Shown: one piece after another, positions 34,605 to 43,577 of the stretch
How positions within the stretch are numbered: the stretch's first letter is position 1
How the letters are laid out: the number at the start of each line of letters is the position of its first letter
Assembly (NCBI GenBank): GCA_905215065.1
Contig: CAJMOF010000004.1
Location: 87,576-151,575 of the forward strand
Source of the DNA: an uncultured bacterium
Lineage (GTDB): Bacteria; Actinomycetota; Coriobacteriia; Coriobacteriales; Coriobacteriaceae
Direction of reading: 5' to 3'
Length of the DNA: 64,000 nt
Position numbers and translations under genes: made by a program
Notes under the pieces: model-generated
The model's input: the letters and a program-made list of their open reading frames with translations, nothing else
Told to the model about the DNA's origin: nothing
Database searches by the model: none

Positions 34605-35342
34605 TTACGCAGCGGCAATGCGGCGGACGATATCGAGCGTAATGTCACTCGCCGTGCGGGCATACTCGTCCAGATCGAACTCGCGCTCGCAAAACGCGTC
34701 ATACGCTTCATCACAATTATCGCTGATAGCACGCAGCACCAGACAATCGACACCGTTCTTGGCTGCAATATGCGCGATTGCCGCACCTTCCATCTCGACA
34801 CAATCGGCATGCGTCGCCTCGATGGCGGCAGTGCGCATGGCATCACCCGTCACAAAGCGGTCGCCCGTAGCGATGGTGCCGTTCAGGAACTGTTTGGGGT
34901 CTTTCTCCGCAACTTCCGCATCCAACAATGCGTCCACAAACCCATGCTCGACAAGCACGGCGGTTGCAATATCAACCAGAGCCGGTGTCGAGGCAAATTC
35001 CTCAAGCTCCGGCGCCGACTCGGCGATGAGCGCCGTATCGGTATCCAGGTAGCGCAGACACCCGCCTATAACCACGTCGTTGATGTGGAGCTTGGGGTTC
35101 AGGCCGCCCGCAATGCCCGAGAACACAACGGCCTGCGGAGCATATTTGCTGATGAGATGCTGCGTTGCGGCAGCGGCATTAACGGTACCCATACCTGCCG
35201 TCGTTGCGACCACGGTCAAACCGTCAAGCTCACCGCTTACAACGGTCAAGCCCGCCTCTTGCGACATGTGAGCGCCGTTCAGTTCTTCTTTAATCTGCGC
35301 AACCTCTTTTTCGAGCGCACCGATGATTGCGATGGTAGGCAC
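34605..35342 (-). CDS. 5'-methylthioadenosine/S-adenosylhomocysteine nucleosidase
   Basis: A 245-aa nucleosidase that hydrolyses MTA and SAH, feeding methionine salvage and autoinducer-2 metabolism. The N terminus TIAIIGALEKEV, the phosphorylase-like VVFSGIAGGLNPKLHINDVVIG, VEMEGAAIA and the catalytic Asp in LRAISDNCDE match the family. The start is read as GTG at 35342 behind a G-rich SD, because family members begin exactly there; the frame continues to an ATG at 35402 with an atypical extension. Confidence 0.9.
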   Translation of the reverse strand: MPTIAIIGALEKEVAQIKEELNGAHMSQEAGLTVVSGELDGLTVVATTAGMGTVNAAAATQHLISKYAPQAVVFSGIAGGLNPKLHINDVVIGGCLRYLDTDTALIAESAPELEEFASTPALVDIATAVLVEHGFVDALLDAEVAEKDPKQFLNGTIATGDRFVTGDAMRTAAIEATHADCVEMEGAAIAHIAAKNGVDCLVLRAISDNCDEAYDAFCEREFDLDEYARTASDITLDIVRRIAAA

Positions 35343-35420
35343 ACCATCCCCCAAACCTGTGAAACTGCTTATCCACGGTATGGTACCAGCATTTTGGCTC
35401 ATCCGCGCAATACGAAGCCG

Positions 35421-36539
35421 TTAGACCAGCGCGGCACGCGTATCGTAGAGGGCTCTGGCAATGGCGGCTACAACCTCACTCGAATGGTCACTCCATGGCA
35501 TCGATGTCATGATGCTCATAACGTAAGTGTCGCCGTTGACATCGATGAGACCCGCATCGCACGTCGCGTTGCAACCTGCCTCGCTGATCCAACCAGCCTT
35601 GTTGAGCACCAGAACCTGCTCGTCCGCAATGCCGTCACGGATAAACGATCGGGTCGTGGAGGCCAGAAGGCCCGACAGCCATTGCGATGTTTCGGTATCG
35701 CAGCTCAAATACTCGCTCATCTCGTGCCACAGCTTGGCTGAGGTGCGCGGGCAATAGGTGGGAAAATCACTCATCGGATCGAGCGCGGTATCGCAATCGA
35801 TGCCAAGACTGACAATCCAATTCTCGTAACCGACACGGTCAAACGCCGCGCGTAACGCAATAAACGAATCGTTGTCCGAATTAACGACCGCGGCCTCGAT
35901 CAGGTCGCGCACCGTCTGCCAGCCCATGTTGTAGCCACCATAGGTGCCAAGAGAATCATCGAGTGAGACCTGGCCCGTCTCGACCAGCGACTCGCAGATG
36001 TAGAGTACATAGAGCGCCTTATAACTGCTCGCACCGTACACCTCGGCGTCCGCGTTATACGTCACGCCCTTGCCGCTCGACAGATCGTAAAACACCACGC
36101 CCACATCGCCCAATTCCTGGGCCTGATCAAGGGCATCTTGGAGCGCGGCGAGGCTCTCATCCTCCAGGGCGGGGATCTGGTCTTCAGCCAGTGAGAAGGT
36201 CTGCACGGTATCGCCTGAGGGAATATCGTTAAAGTCCGCCTTCGAAAGCCTCATCTTGAGGCTCGCTGTCGACAGGGTTTGACTTGCGGTGGCTTTAGAT
36301 TCAGAGACCTTTTTGTTTTGCATCTGTACCGTTGACGCATCTGGGTGCGCCATTCGCTCCGACGCGTAGGTTTTGGCGGTAATTCCGAGGATAATAACCG
36401 CCAACGTTAGCATCCCAATGGCGGCAATCTTCACCCCGCGGATGCGAGCGTCTGCAAGGCCACGCGAAGACGTGCCCTTCGTCTCATATCTGCTGCCATG
36501 TTGCGGCACATACTCGTCCCGCGATGCGCCCTTTCGCAC
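35421..36539 (-). CDS. Class A beta-lactamase-like serine hydrolase
   Basis: A 372-aa exported or anchored protein. A hydrophobic segment near residues 36-58 follows a basic, disordered N terminus. The C-terminal 250 residues have the serine hydrolase triad of motifs: SSYK (SxxK), NSDN (SDN) and KAG in place of KTG. This pattern is typical of beta-lactamase-related cell-wall hydrolases of Coriobacteria and Clostridia rather than true resistance enzymes. GTG start with AGGAG five bases upstream. Confidence 0.8.
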   Translation of the reverse strand: MRKGASRDEYVPQHGSRYETKGTSSRGLADARIRGVKIAAIGMLTLAVIILGITAKTYASERMAHPDASTVQMQNKKVSESKATASQTLSTASLKMRLSKADFNDIPSGDTVQTFSLAEDQIPALEDESLAALQDALDQAQELGDVGVVFYDLSSGKGVTYNADAEVYGASSYKALYVLYICESLVETGQVSLDDSLGTYGGYNMGWQTVRDLIEAAVVNSDNDSFIALRAAFDRVGYENWIVSLGIDCDTALDPMSDFPTYCPRTSAKLWHEMSEYLSCDTETSQWLSGLLASTTRSFIRDGIADEQVLVLNKAGWISEAGCNATCDAGLIDVNGDTYVMSIMTSMPWSDHSSEVVAAIARALYDTRAALV

Positions 36540-36697
36540 GTGGTCTCCTGACTGCTACCATTCATATACGAGCAGCATAATACCGAGCAGGCATTTCTTA
36601 CCGAAGACATTCAGTCGCGTTTAAGGTGTCTCTAAACAAAATACAGGCGTATCTATGCAAAAACACCGATTCTGTTGCGCATCTCCGCCCAAAACGC

Positions 36698-36765
36698 AGT
36701 TGCGGTGAAATAGTTCCTGTTTGGGCGGTATTAGCCGATAAACAGGAACTATTCCACCGCAACTT
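36698..36765. repeat. Y-family inverted repeat, copy Y2
   Basis: Arms AGTTGCGGTGAAATAG and its near complement CTATTCCACCGCAACT, continuous with TTCCTGTTT / AAACAGGAA. Compared with Y1 the outer TTGCGGTG arm is conserved, whereas the bases next to CTGTTT have changed on both sides together. It lies between the serine hydrolase gene and pflA. Confidence 0.8.
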
Positions 36766-36801
36766 GACGGGGCTCTTTAGCAATCAACTAGGTGCCCGGG
36801 G

Positions 36802-36832
36802 GCACTCATTTAAGTCTGTCCCCAATGAGTGC
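36802..36832 (-). repeat. V1 hairpin, R-like with a different stem
   Basis: Stem GCACTCATT / AATGAGTGC with, on the minus strand, loop GGGGACAGACTTA. The R family loop read the same way is AGGGACAGGTTTA, so the loops match while the stems do not. It ends two bases before the pflA stop codon, the same placement as R2, R3 and R5. Confidence 0.8.
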
Positions 36833-36834
36833 TG

Positions 36835-37653
36835 CTAGCCGATGGCGTTTTTGAGTTCCGCACGGCGCTTTTTCATGCCCGTCATGACTGCGTTGCGCAG
36901 CTCGGGCATGCGCGCGGTATCCATCTGAGGCACGCCCTCAAGCTTATAGGGAATCCCCAGCTGCTCATACTTGACGATGCCCATCGTGTGATACGGCAGC
37001 ATCTCCAGGCCGACCACGTTATGCCACGGGGCGATCAGACGACCGAGCGCCTCGCACTCCTCCACCGTGTCGGTAATGCCCGGCACCACCACGTGACGGA
37101 TAACGACCTTGATCTTGCGACGCGCGAGCTCATCACCAAACGCCAGAATGCGTGCGGGATCGCAACCGGTCAGCTTCTTATGCTCGACGGGATCGGCGTG
37201 CTTAATGTCGAGCAGCACCATATCGGTCTCGTTGAGCACAGCATCGAACTTCTCGGGGTGGTTGGGGTCAAACGCATATCCGCAGCTGTCAAGGCAGGTA
37301 TGCACGCGACCATCGGGGTTGTTGTGCATGGCGCGGAATAGGTCGGCCAAAAACTCGGGCTGCAGGAGCGGCTCACCGCCGGACACTGTAATACCACCGC
37401 TGCGGTAAAACTCATGGTTGCTCTGGAACTCGTCCATCAGGTGCTCGACGGTCACCATGGTGCCGCCGTTAACCGACCAGGTATCGGGGTTGTGGCAATA
37501 CGCACAGCGCATGGGGCAGCCCTGAACAAACACCACAAAGCGGATGCCGGGTCCATCGACCGTTCCCATCGTCTCAATCGAATGCACGCGGCCCAGGGCA
37601 AACGCGGAGTCCTCAGGACGAGCGTCCACACCCTCGAGCGTCATCTCAGCCAT
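36835..37653 (-). CDS. pflA: Pyruvate formate-lyase activating enzyme
   Basis: A 272-aa radical SAM activase that installs the glycyl radical on pyruvate formate-lyase. The cluster motif is CPMRCAYC (CxxxCxxC) in VFVQGCPMRCAYCHNPDTW, preceded by TVDGPGIR, and GGEP follows (SGGEPLLQ). It is about 8 kb from its split substrate genes on the same strand. The start at 37653 (MAEMTLEG) is preferred for spacing; ATG at 37674 is an alternative. Confidence 0.92.
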   Translation of the reverse strand: MAEMTLEGVDARPEDSAFALGRVHSIETMGTVDGPGIRFVVFVQGCPMRCAYCHNPDTWSVNGGTMVTVEHLMDEFQSNHEFYRSGGITVSGGEPLLQPEFLADLFRAMHNNPDGRVHTCLDSCGYAFDPNHPEKFDAVLNETDMVLLDIKHADPVEHKKLTGCDPARILAFGDELARRKIKVVIRHVVVPGITDTVEECEALGRLIAPWHNVVGLEMLPYHTMGIVKYEQLGIPYKLEGVPQMDTARMPELRNAVMTGMKKRRAELKNAIG

Positions 37654-37839
37654 TCCCGCTACCTTGCCTCTCATTGGTTTTAGCTACATAAATGCCAGAG
37701 TCATTCTAGCCTATATGCTTGATGGCGAAACGGTTTAGCGGTCAATTGGATTGTCCTATTTGGCCCCATGCAAAAGCGGCAGGAAGGTTGTCGCAACCCG
37801 CCCGCCGCCGAGGCAATAGAAATCGATAGACGCCAGGCG

Positions 37840-38694
37840 TTACGCCTTGAGCGTGAGCACCGCGCCAAAGGCGGTCGGGCCGCAATGGCTCGAGATGACG
37901 CCGCCGACCTGAGTCCAGGTAACGTCCTTAAAGCCCAGGTCGTGCGCATAGACTTCCATGTCGTCGCGCAGCTCCTCGGAAAGGCCTACCGAATACGCCA
38001 GGCCAATGTGCGAGTAGTCAATCTCGCCCTTCGCAACCATGTGGTCGATAAAGGCGCGGGCGCACTTGAGCATAGAGCCGCGGAACTTCTTGGTTGCCAC
38101 GAACTTACCGCCCGTTACCTCAATGCAGGGCTTAATCTTGAGCAGGTGGGCGCCAAGGAATGCCACGTTGGACAGACGACCGCCCGCCTTAAGAAAGGCC
38201 AGATCGGTGGGAACAAAGCCCAGCAGCACGCGGTCCATGACGGAGTTCGTAAATGCAAAGATCTCGTCGACGGTGGCATCGGGGTGAGCCTCGATATATT
38301 TGGCGGTCTCGACGGCAACGAGCGACTGGCCCACCGAGACAAAACGCGTATCCATGGAGAATACGTAGTCGCGGCCCTTAGCCGCAATCTTGGAGGACTG
38401 ATGTGAGCAGGTCGTGGCCTCGGAATACGCGAGATGCAGAATAGTCGCGTCGGGCTGCTCGGCATGGATACGGTCATACACGTGAGCAAAATCCGCAGGC
38501 GCGCAGCCACTCGTCTTAGGCATAACACCGAGCTCGTTGCAGCGCGAGTAAATCTCGAGCGGATCGATTGAACCATCTTCAACGGTCTCGTCACCAACTG
38601 TGACGTGCATGGGCACGCGCACGATGCCGTAGCGCTCGCAGAGCTCCGGCGTCACATCCGACCCAGACTCAACCACGATTACGTACTTGCCCAT
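37840..38694 (-). CDS. DegV family fatty-acid-binding protein
   Basis: A 284-aa DegV protein; family members bind fatty acids and serve the FakAB fatty-acid kinase system. Landmarks are VVESGSDVTPELCERYGI at the start, the PKTSGCAPADF fatty-acid head-group motif (family pattern KTSQ/P), DTRFVSVGQ in the middle and HCGPTAFGAVL at the end. The start at 38694 (MGKYVIVV) is chosen by family alignment; the frame runs to 38805. No fakA gene is adjacent. Confidence 0.88.
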   Translation of the reverse strand: MGKYVIVVESGSDVTPELCERYGIVRVPMHVTVGDETVEDGSIDPLEIYSRCNELGVMPKTSGCAPADFAHVYDRIHAEQPDATILHLAYSEATTCSHQSSKIAAKGRDYVFSMDTRFVSVGQSLVAVETAKYIEAHPDATVDEIFAFTNSVMDRVLLGFVPTDLAFLKAGGRLSNVAFLGAHLLKIKPCIEVTGGKFVATKKFRGSMLKCARAFIDHMVAKGEIDYSHIGLAYSVGLSEELRDDMEVYAHDLGFKDVTWTQVGGVISSHCGPTAFGAVLTLKA

Positions 38695-38970
38695 TATTAT
38701 CACGACCCATCTCGACATTGGCTTTTCAATACATGGCACGCGCCGCCGCACTGTTGCACAACGGCGGCAGAGCGCCAAAGAGACGCCGCCCCTTGCACAC
38801 AACAAAGGACAGCGTCTCCCTGGAAAACTCCGTGCTTATTTAGGATTCTACACGGTTTGCAACAATGTGTTACTTACTCCGCAAACGGTAGCTATACACG
38901 ATAAACGGTAGTTCGCTGCGGCAACTGCGACACATTCCGCCCGGCAAGTCCAATCGTGCTCCACGCACGG
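38695..38970. other. Gap without a recognised gene
   Basis: This 276-base stretch between the degV start and the 3' end of the first GH32 gene holds only short weak dyads (such as AGACGC/GCGTCT near 38775-38815) and a repeated phrase ACGGTAG near 38886 and 38905. I see no convincing coding region, promoter or terminator. Confidence 0.5.
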
Positions 38971-40413
38971 TTAATGCGCGAGGCGGTAGAAATCCATCGA
39001 CGCCGCACCCTCGGCATGCAACCCCATCGCCGAAACCGCCGGCGAATAGGTACGGCTCGTAAGTGCTGCCTCGCCGCCGTTGGCAAAAATCTCGACCATC
39101 GTAGTGTCCGAAAGCACGCGCAGGTCGCGAAGCTCGCTGAGCTCAATCGACCTCCGGTCTCGCCCATAGCCTTCATTACCCATATCGAGGGTAAGCATCC
39201 CCTCCGCATAACGCACAAAGACACCCTTGCGGATTTCGAGCTCGACCATCTTGGCGCCCTCACAGGAAACCACAAGATCAAACAGGCGGCCCGGCTCCTC
39301 GACTGTCTCTCCGCCTACAGCACGAACGCAGCCGCCGCGCATCCTCTCAATCTCGTGCGCCGGCTGCTGGCAGAGCTTACCATCGCGCATGCTCAGCTCT
39401 CGCGGCACCGTCAACGCGCACTGCCACCCGCGCGCCACCGTCGGGTTTTCCGTCGTCGCATCGGGGCAACCCGACCATCCGATCATCAATCGCCGGCCTG
39501 CAGCATCCTCAAAGGACTGCGGAGCATAGAAATCAAAACCGGCATCGACCATCGGGGGCATGCCCTGCCCGACGATTTTAAAGCTCGGCGCCTCCCAATC
39601 GGCCTCGATGGGAAACCACACGCACTGATGCGGATTGCGGTAACGCCAACCATCGGCAGGCACACCCTGCGGACAGCAAACGAGAATAAGCTCGCCATCG
39701 AGCTCAAACAGATCGGGGCACTCCCACATAAAGCCAAACTTCTCGCCCAACTCAATGCGCGTCGCATAGCTCCAGTCCTCAAGATTGCGCGAGGTATAGA
39801 CAAGCACGCAGCCACGGTCGTCTTTCGTACGAGCGCCCAGAACCATGTAGTAGATACCATCGTGCTCAAGGATCTTGGGGTCGCGCACGTGCGTACCGAT
39901 ATCGTCGGGGTAATCGACCGGTCCAACAGCTATGCGCTTCTCGCCCAATTCGTCGGGGTTCTCCGCAACCATATGAATCTGGTTTTGCTCACGACCCGTC
40001 AACACGTAGTCGTAATCATCGCGATCAAAATGCTTGACGTTGCCGGTATAGAAGTAGTGAATCTTGCCATCACGTACAAAGGCAGAACCAGAATACGCTC
40101 CGTTCGAATCCAAATCGGAATCGGGGAACAGCGCGGGGCCGCGATTCTCGTACGTCACAAAATCCTTTGTCGTCAGATGGTTCCAAAGCACTGGACCGCC
40201 ATGCGCAGCATCGAACGGATCGTATTGATGATAGATGTGATACGTATCACCAATCTGAACCAAACCGTTGGGGTCGTTGAGCCAGCCAAGCTCAGGCTCC
40301 ACATGGAACAGGAGCCTATCGGGGTCGGACGCGATGCGACCCGCCGTCTCATCCTGTCCGGCACGCCACTGCTCATAGTCCGCGCGTGTCACCTTATTTT
40401 TTTGATTAAACAT
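38971..40413 (-). CDS. scrB: GH32 beta-fructofuranosidase (sucrose-6-phosphate hydrolase type)
   Basis: A 480-aa cytoplasmic GH32 enzyme. Catalytic landmarks are complete: WLNDPNG (nucleophile Asp) near residue 45, RDPK (transition-state Asp) near 180 and ECPD (acid/base Glu) near 233. The C-terminal beta-sandwich begins near 340. Together with the PTS gene upstream it should split sucrose 6-phosphate into glucose 6-phosphate and fructose. It is the third gene of the minus-strand sucrose operon, 101 bases after the PTS gene with a hairpin between. Confidence 0.9.
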   Translation of the reverse strand: MFNQKNKVTRADYEQWRAGQDETAGRIASDPDRLLFHVEPELGWLNDPNGLVQIGDTYHIYHQYDPFDAAHGGPVLWNHLTTKDFVTYENRGPALFPDSDLDSNGAYSGSAFVRDGKIHYFYTGNVKHFDRDDYDYVLTGREQNQIHMVAENPDELGEKRIAVGPVDYPDDIGTHVRDPKILEHDGIYYMVLGARTKDDRGCVLVYTSRNLEDWSYATRIELGEKFGFMWECPDLFELDGELILVCCPQGVPADGWRYRNPHQCVWFPIEADWEAPSFKIVGQGMPPMVDAGFDFYAPQSFEDAAGRRLMIGWSGCPDATTENPTVARGWQCALTVPRELSMRDGKLCQQPAHEIERMRGGCVRAVGGETVEEPGRLFDLVVSCEGAKMVELEIRKGVFVRYAEGMLTLDMGNEGYGRDRRSIELSELRDLRVLSDTTMVEIFANGGEAALTSRTYSPAVSAMGLHAEGAASMDFYRLAH

Positions 40414-40438
40414 CGCCGTTGACTTTCTCGTCTATGGG

Positions 40439-40474
40439 GAAGGACGCTCGACTCACACGAGTCGAACGCCCTTC
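40439..40474 (-). terminator. Intra-operon hairpin between PTS and scrB
   Basis: Arms GAAGGACGCTCGACTC and GAGTCGAACGCCCTTC pair with small mismatches around ACAC. No T-run follows on the minus strand, so it may be a stabilising or processing hairpin rather than a full stop. Confidence 0.5.
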
Positions 40475-40514
40475 CTCAAATGGACTTATCCTCAGATTAC
40501 ACTGAACGGCTCAA

Positions 40515-41966
40515 CTAGAAGCTAACGTCGAAGCCAGCGCCAGCGCCCTCTTCATCGGTGGTCGGCACGCCCTTTGCCTTGTTGTAGGCAAAGATCAAGA
40601 CGATTGGCACGATAAAGGCGATGAGATTGCCAGCCACATACCACACGAGGGTCTCGGGCGTGACGATGAGCAGGCCAAGCACGCCGGTCAGACCCTGACC
40701 GATAGCGCGCACCTCAAAGAGCTTGACGAAGGCACCGCCGCAGCCTGCACCGATGCATGCGCAGATGAACGGAATGATCGAATAGCGCATGTTTGCAGCA
40801 AAGATAGCGGGCTCGGAGATTCCGACCAGCGTCGGGATAAAGGACGACATGCAGATGTTGCGCTCTTTGGAGTGCTTCTTGTGAATGAGGTACATACCGA
40901 TGGCGCCGCCGCCCTGGGCGATGATGGAAACCGACCAGATGGCCTGGATGTAGTTGAAGCCAGTCGTGGCAACAAGGTTTGCCTCGATACCCTGGATGAA
41001 CTGATGCGTACCGGTAACGACGAGCGGCTGCAGGAACGCGGCGAAGACAAAGGCACCAAAGACGCCCATCCTGTTGTACAGGATATCGATTACGCCGGCG
41101 AGGACGTCACCGATCAGGTTACCGAGCGGGCCGAACACGGTGAACAGGGCGACGTTAGCAAGAATCAGGGTAACGGTCGGGACAAAGACGAACGAAACGA
41201 CCTCGGGGATGTACTTCTGGGCAATCTTTTCGACCTTGGCCATAAACCAGGCGGTCAGAATTGCAGGGAACACGCCGCCCTGGAAAGCAACCATGGGAAT
41301 GGAGAGCGGACCAAAGTTCCAGTACTCAGCACCCGTCGGGTCCATAACGAACGTGTTGCGGTTCATAAGGCTCGGGTGAACCATGACGATACCGACGAGG
41401 ATGCCCAGGATCGGGTTACCGCCAAAACGCTTGACTGCGCTGTACATAACCAGGACAGGCAGGTAGTCGAACGTGGTGGCGATAATGGCAAAGAAGCTTG
41501 CGAGGTTCTTGAGGAACTCGCTGTGATCGGCGAGGCTGCCCTCCATGCCAAAGAGGCCGTTGGCAACGATCAGCGACTTAAGGCCGATGATGATTGCAGC
41601 GCCGACGAAGGCGGGAATGATGGGGATAAAGATGTCCGAGAATACCTTGAGGACCGAGAAGAACTTGCCCTTCTTGTCCGCCTCGGCGCCCTTGACCTCG
41701 GAAGCGCTGATCTCCTTAACGCCCGTCAGAGCCATAAACTCATCGTAAACCTTGTTGACGGTACCGGTGCCGAAGATGATCATGAGCTGGCCGCTGTTGT
41801 ACAGCACGCCCTTGACGCCATCGATGTTCTCGAGCTCGGCCTTGTTGTATTTGCTCGTATCCTTGAGCACCAGACGCAGACGGGTCACGCAATGCGTGGC
41901 GCCCTCGATGTTCTCCAGTCCGCCGACGTTGTCGACGACTTGCTGGGACACTGCCTTGTAGTCCAT
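40515..41966 (-). CDS. PTS EIIBC component, sucrose/beta-glucoside type
   Basis: A 483-aa sugar transporter-kinase. The EIIB domain (residues 1-85) has the phosphocysteine in GATHCVTRLRLVLKD. The EIIC domain (about 100-470) holds ten hydrophobic helices and the conserved GTHQFIQGIEANL and GISEPAIFA motifs of the glucose/sucrose superfamily. No EIIA is fused, so a separate EIIA is needed. The start at 41966 has GAGAGGAAC. Clustering with two GH32 genes and a LacI regulator points to sucrose. Confidence 0.9.
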   Translation of the reverse strand: MDYKAVSQQVVDNVGGLENIEGATHCVTRLRLVLKDTSKYNKAELENIDGVKGVLYNSGQLMIIFGTGTVNKVYDEFMALTGVKEISASEVKGAEADKKGKFFSVLKVFSDIFIPIIPAFVGAAIIIGLKSLIVANGLFGMEGSLADHSEFLKNLASFFAIIATTFDYLPVLVMYSAVKRFGGNPILGILVGIVMVHPSLMNRNTFVMDPTGAEYWNFGPLSIPMVAFQGGVFPAILTAWFMAKVEKIAQKYIPEVVSFVFVPTVTLILANVALFTVFGPLGNLIGDVLAGVIDILYNRMGVFGAFVFAAFLQPLVVTGTHQFIQGIEANLVATTGFNYIQAIWSVSIIAQGGGAIGMYLIHKKHSKERNICMSSFIPTLVGISEPAIFAANMRYSIIPFICACIGAGCGGAFVKLFEVRAIGQGLTGVLGLLIVTPETLVWYVAGNLIAFIVPIVLIFAYNKAKGVPTTDEEGAGAGFDVSF

Positions 41967-42011
41967 GTTCCTCTCCATTCCTTTTCTAAATCATAAAACG
42001 GTTCGTTGCCG

Positions 42012-43394
42012 CTACAGAGACGCGATCGTTGCGTTTGCGCACTTGAGCGCACCGTCGGTGACGGTAAGCGCCACACCCTGGCCCTGCTTGTTGCAGAAGC
42101 GAGCGTTGAGCGCAACGTCATCGACAAAGATGGTCGCGATGTCGTCGTCGACGACCAGACGCACATGGTGAGTGCCCTCGCCCTTAAAGAACAACGGACG
42201 CTCGAGGCCCATGTTGTTGACCTGGAACCACGGGTACTGGGGAGCCGGCGTGAACTCGAGCTTGCCCTCGCGCAGGTTGGCGCGGAACTCATAGGCAAGA
42301 CCGGTCTCGGCGTCCTCGGCGAACTTGACCGAGAAGCCGGCAGCGTTACCGCCGAGCTCAATGTCGGCATCGAGCGAGTAGGTGGAGCCGGCATCTGCGG
42401 CGAGCACCTGCTCGACCTTGCCCGACTCGCAGGAAAGCTCAAAGGTCTCGACTGCCTTAGCCTCGCCAAAGGCGCCAAGCATGCTGTCGGGGAGCTTGGT
42501 GCCGAGCGTTCCGTCGGCACGCTGAACGATCTCGAGGGGCATAAAGGTGCCACCCCATAGGTAAGAGCTGGGGTCGCCGCCCTCGTCACGCGTAGGAACC
42601 CAACCAAAGAGAACGCGACGCTCGCCATCGAATGCGGTGCGAGCGGCGTAGTACGCGCGGCCGTCGAAGGAGTCGTCAGCGGGGGTAATCCAAGGACCGT
42701 TGATGGACTTGGACATGCGGTAACGGGTCTTGTTGCCGTCGCTGTACTCGGAAAAGACGAGGTACCACCAGTCGCCCATCTTAAAGAGATCAGGCATCTC
42801 AAACATGGTGTACAGGCCCGGGTTCCACCAGTCGCCCTGGAACTCCCAGTTGGTCAGATCCTTGGAGGTGAACTTGACCAGGCGGCCGGTCATCAGACGC
42901 TTGTCCTCGCCCACACGCGTGCCGAGGATGAGCATGTACTCTTCGTTCTCCTCATCCCAAAGCACAAAGGGATCGCGCCAGTTGCGGTCATCGTAACCCT
43001 CCTGGGGCGGAAGCAGCGTCTCGGCGATGTTCTTCTCCCACTTGACGGCGTCGTCGCTCGTTGCGTGAAGAAGAACCTGCTTCATCAAACGTGCGCGGAC
43101 CTTATCGCGATTGCAACCAGTGTAGAGCGCATGGTACTTGTCGCACACCTTAAACACCGTGCCGGCATAAATGTACTGGTCGACTTCCTCGTCGCCGCCG
43201 CGCTCAAGGCTCTCGCCAAAGTCCTTGTAGTTGACGAAATCCTTGGTCGTAGCGAGTGCCCAGCCAAACGGCTCTCCGAAAGGTTCGGGGTTACGCGTGT
43301 CACGCTGATGATAGAGATAGAACGTGCCGTCCTCGCCGTACGGCATGATGTCGCCTACCCAAATTCCCTCAGGCTGGTAATACACCTTGTGCAT
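42012..43394 (-). CDS. Second, divergent GH32-family glycosidase
   Basis: A 460-aa GH32-clan protein. The usual WMNDPNG box is replaced by GIWVGDIMPYG, keeping one Asp; RDPF (NWRDPFVLWD) and FEMPDLF, the counterparts of RDP and ECP, follow, and the last 150 residues form a beta-sandwich. It is therefore a divergent fructosidase or related enzyme whose substrate may not be sucrose phosphate. It is the first gene after the operator region. RBS AAAGGAAG supports 43394. Confidence 0.82.
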   Translation of the reverse strand: MHKVYYQPEGIWVGDIMPYGEDGTFYLYHQRDTRNPEPFGEPFGWALATTKDFVNYKDFGESLERGGDEEVDQYIYAGTVFKVCDKYHALYTGCNRDKVRARLMKQVLLHATSDDAVKWEKNIAETLLPPQEGYDDRNWRDPFVLWDEENEEYMLILGTRVGEDKRLMTGRLVKFTSKDLTNWEFQGDWWNPGLYTMFEMPDLFKMGDWWYLVFSEYSDGNKTRYRMSKSINGPWITPADDSFDGRAYYAARTAFDGERRVLFGWVPTRDEGGDPSSYLWGGTFMPLEIVQRADGTLGTKLPDSMLGAFGEAKAVETFELSCESGKVEQVLAADAGSTYSLDADIELGGNAAGFSVKFAEDAETGLAYEFRANLREGKLEFTPAPQYPWFQVNNMGLERPLFFKGEGTHHVRLVVDDDIATIFVDDVALNARFCNKQGQGVALTVTDGALKCANATIASL

Positions 43395-43441
43395 CCGAGA
43401 CTTCCTTTCCACGACATACTAACTCGGTACAATGGCAAGAT

Positions 43442-43475
43442 ATGTCAATCGTTTTCATATGTCAAACGTTTTCAT
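43442..43475 (-). promoter_or_regulatory. Two abutting LacI-type operators
   Basis: ATGTCAATCGTTTTCAT (43442-43458) and ATGTCAAACGTTTTCAT (43459-43475) are contiguous 17-mers, 48 bases upstream of the first operon gene. They match the operator before the LacI gene at 44608. Confidence 0.8.
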
Positions 43476-43507
43476 ACCAATACGTCTTTTCGCAGTTCCA
43501 GTCGTCG

Positions 43508-43522
43508 GTAAACGGTTGACAT
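43508..43522 (-). promoter_or_regulatory. Third LacI-type operator
   Basis: Read on the minus strand it is ATGTCAACCGTTTAC, a further match to the operator consensus, 33 bases upstream of the tandem pair. It could support looping or cooperative binding. Confidence 0.65.
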
Positions 43523-43577
43523 ATGCCGGCGAACGGTCATCAGAGGCGTTTGAGGAATTCTTTTGGCACGGGATGAA

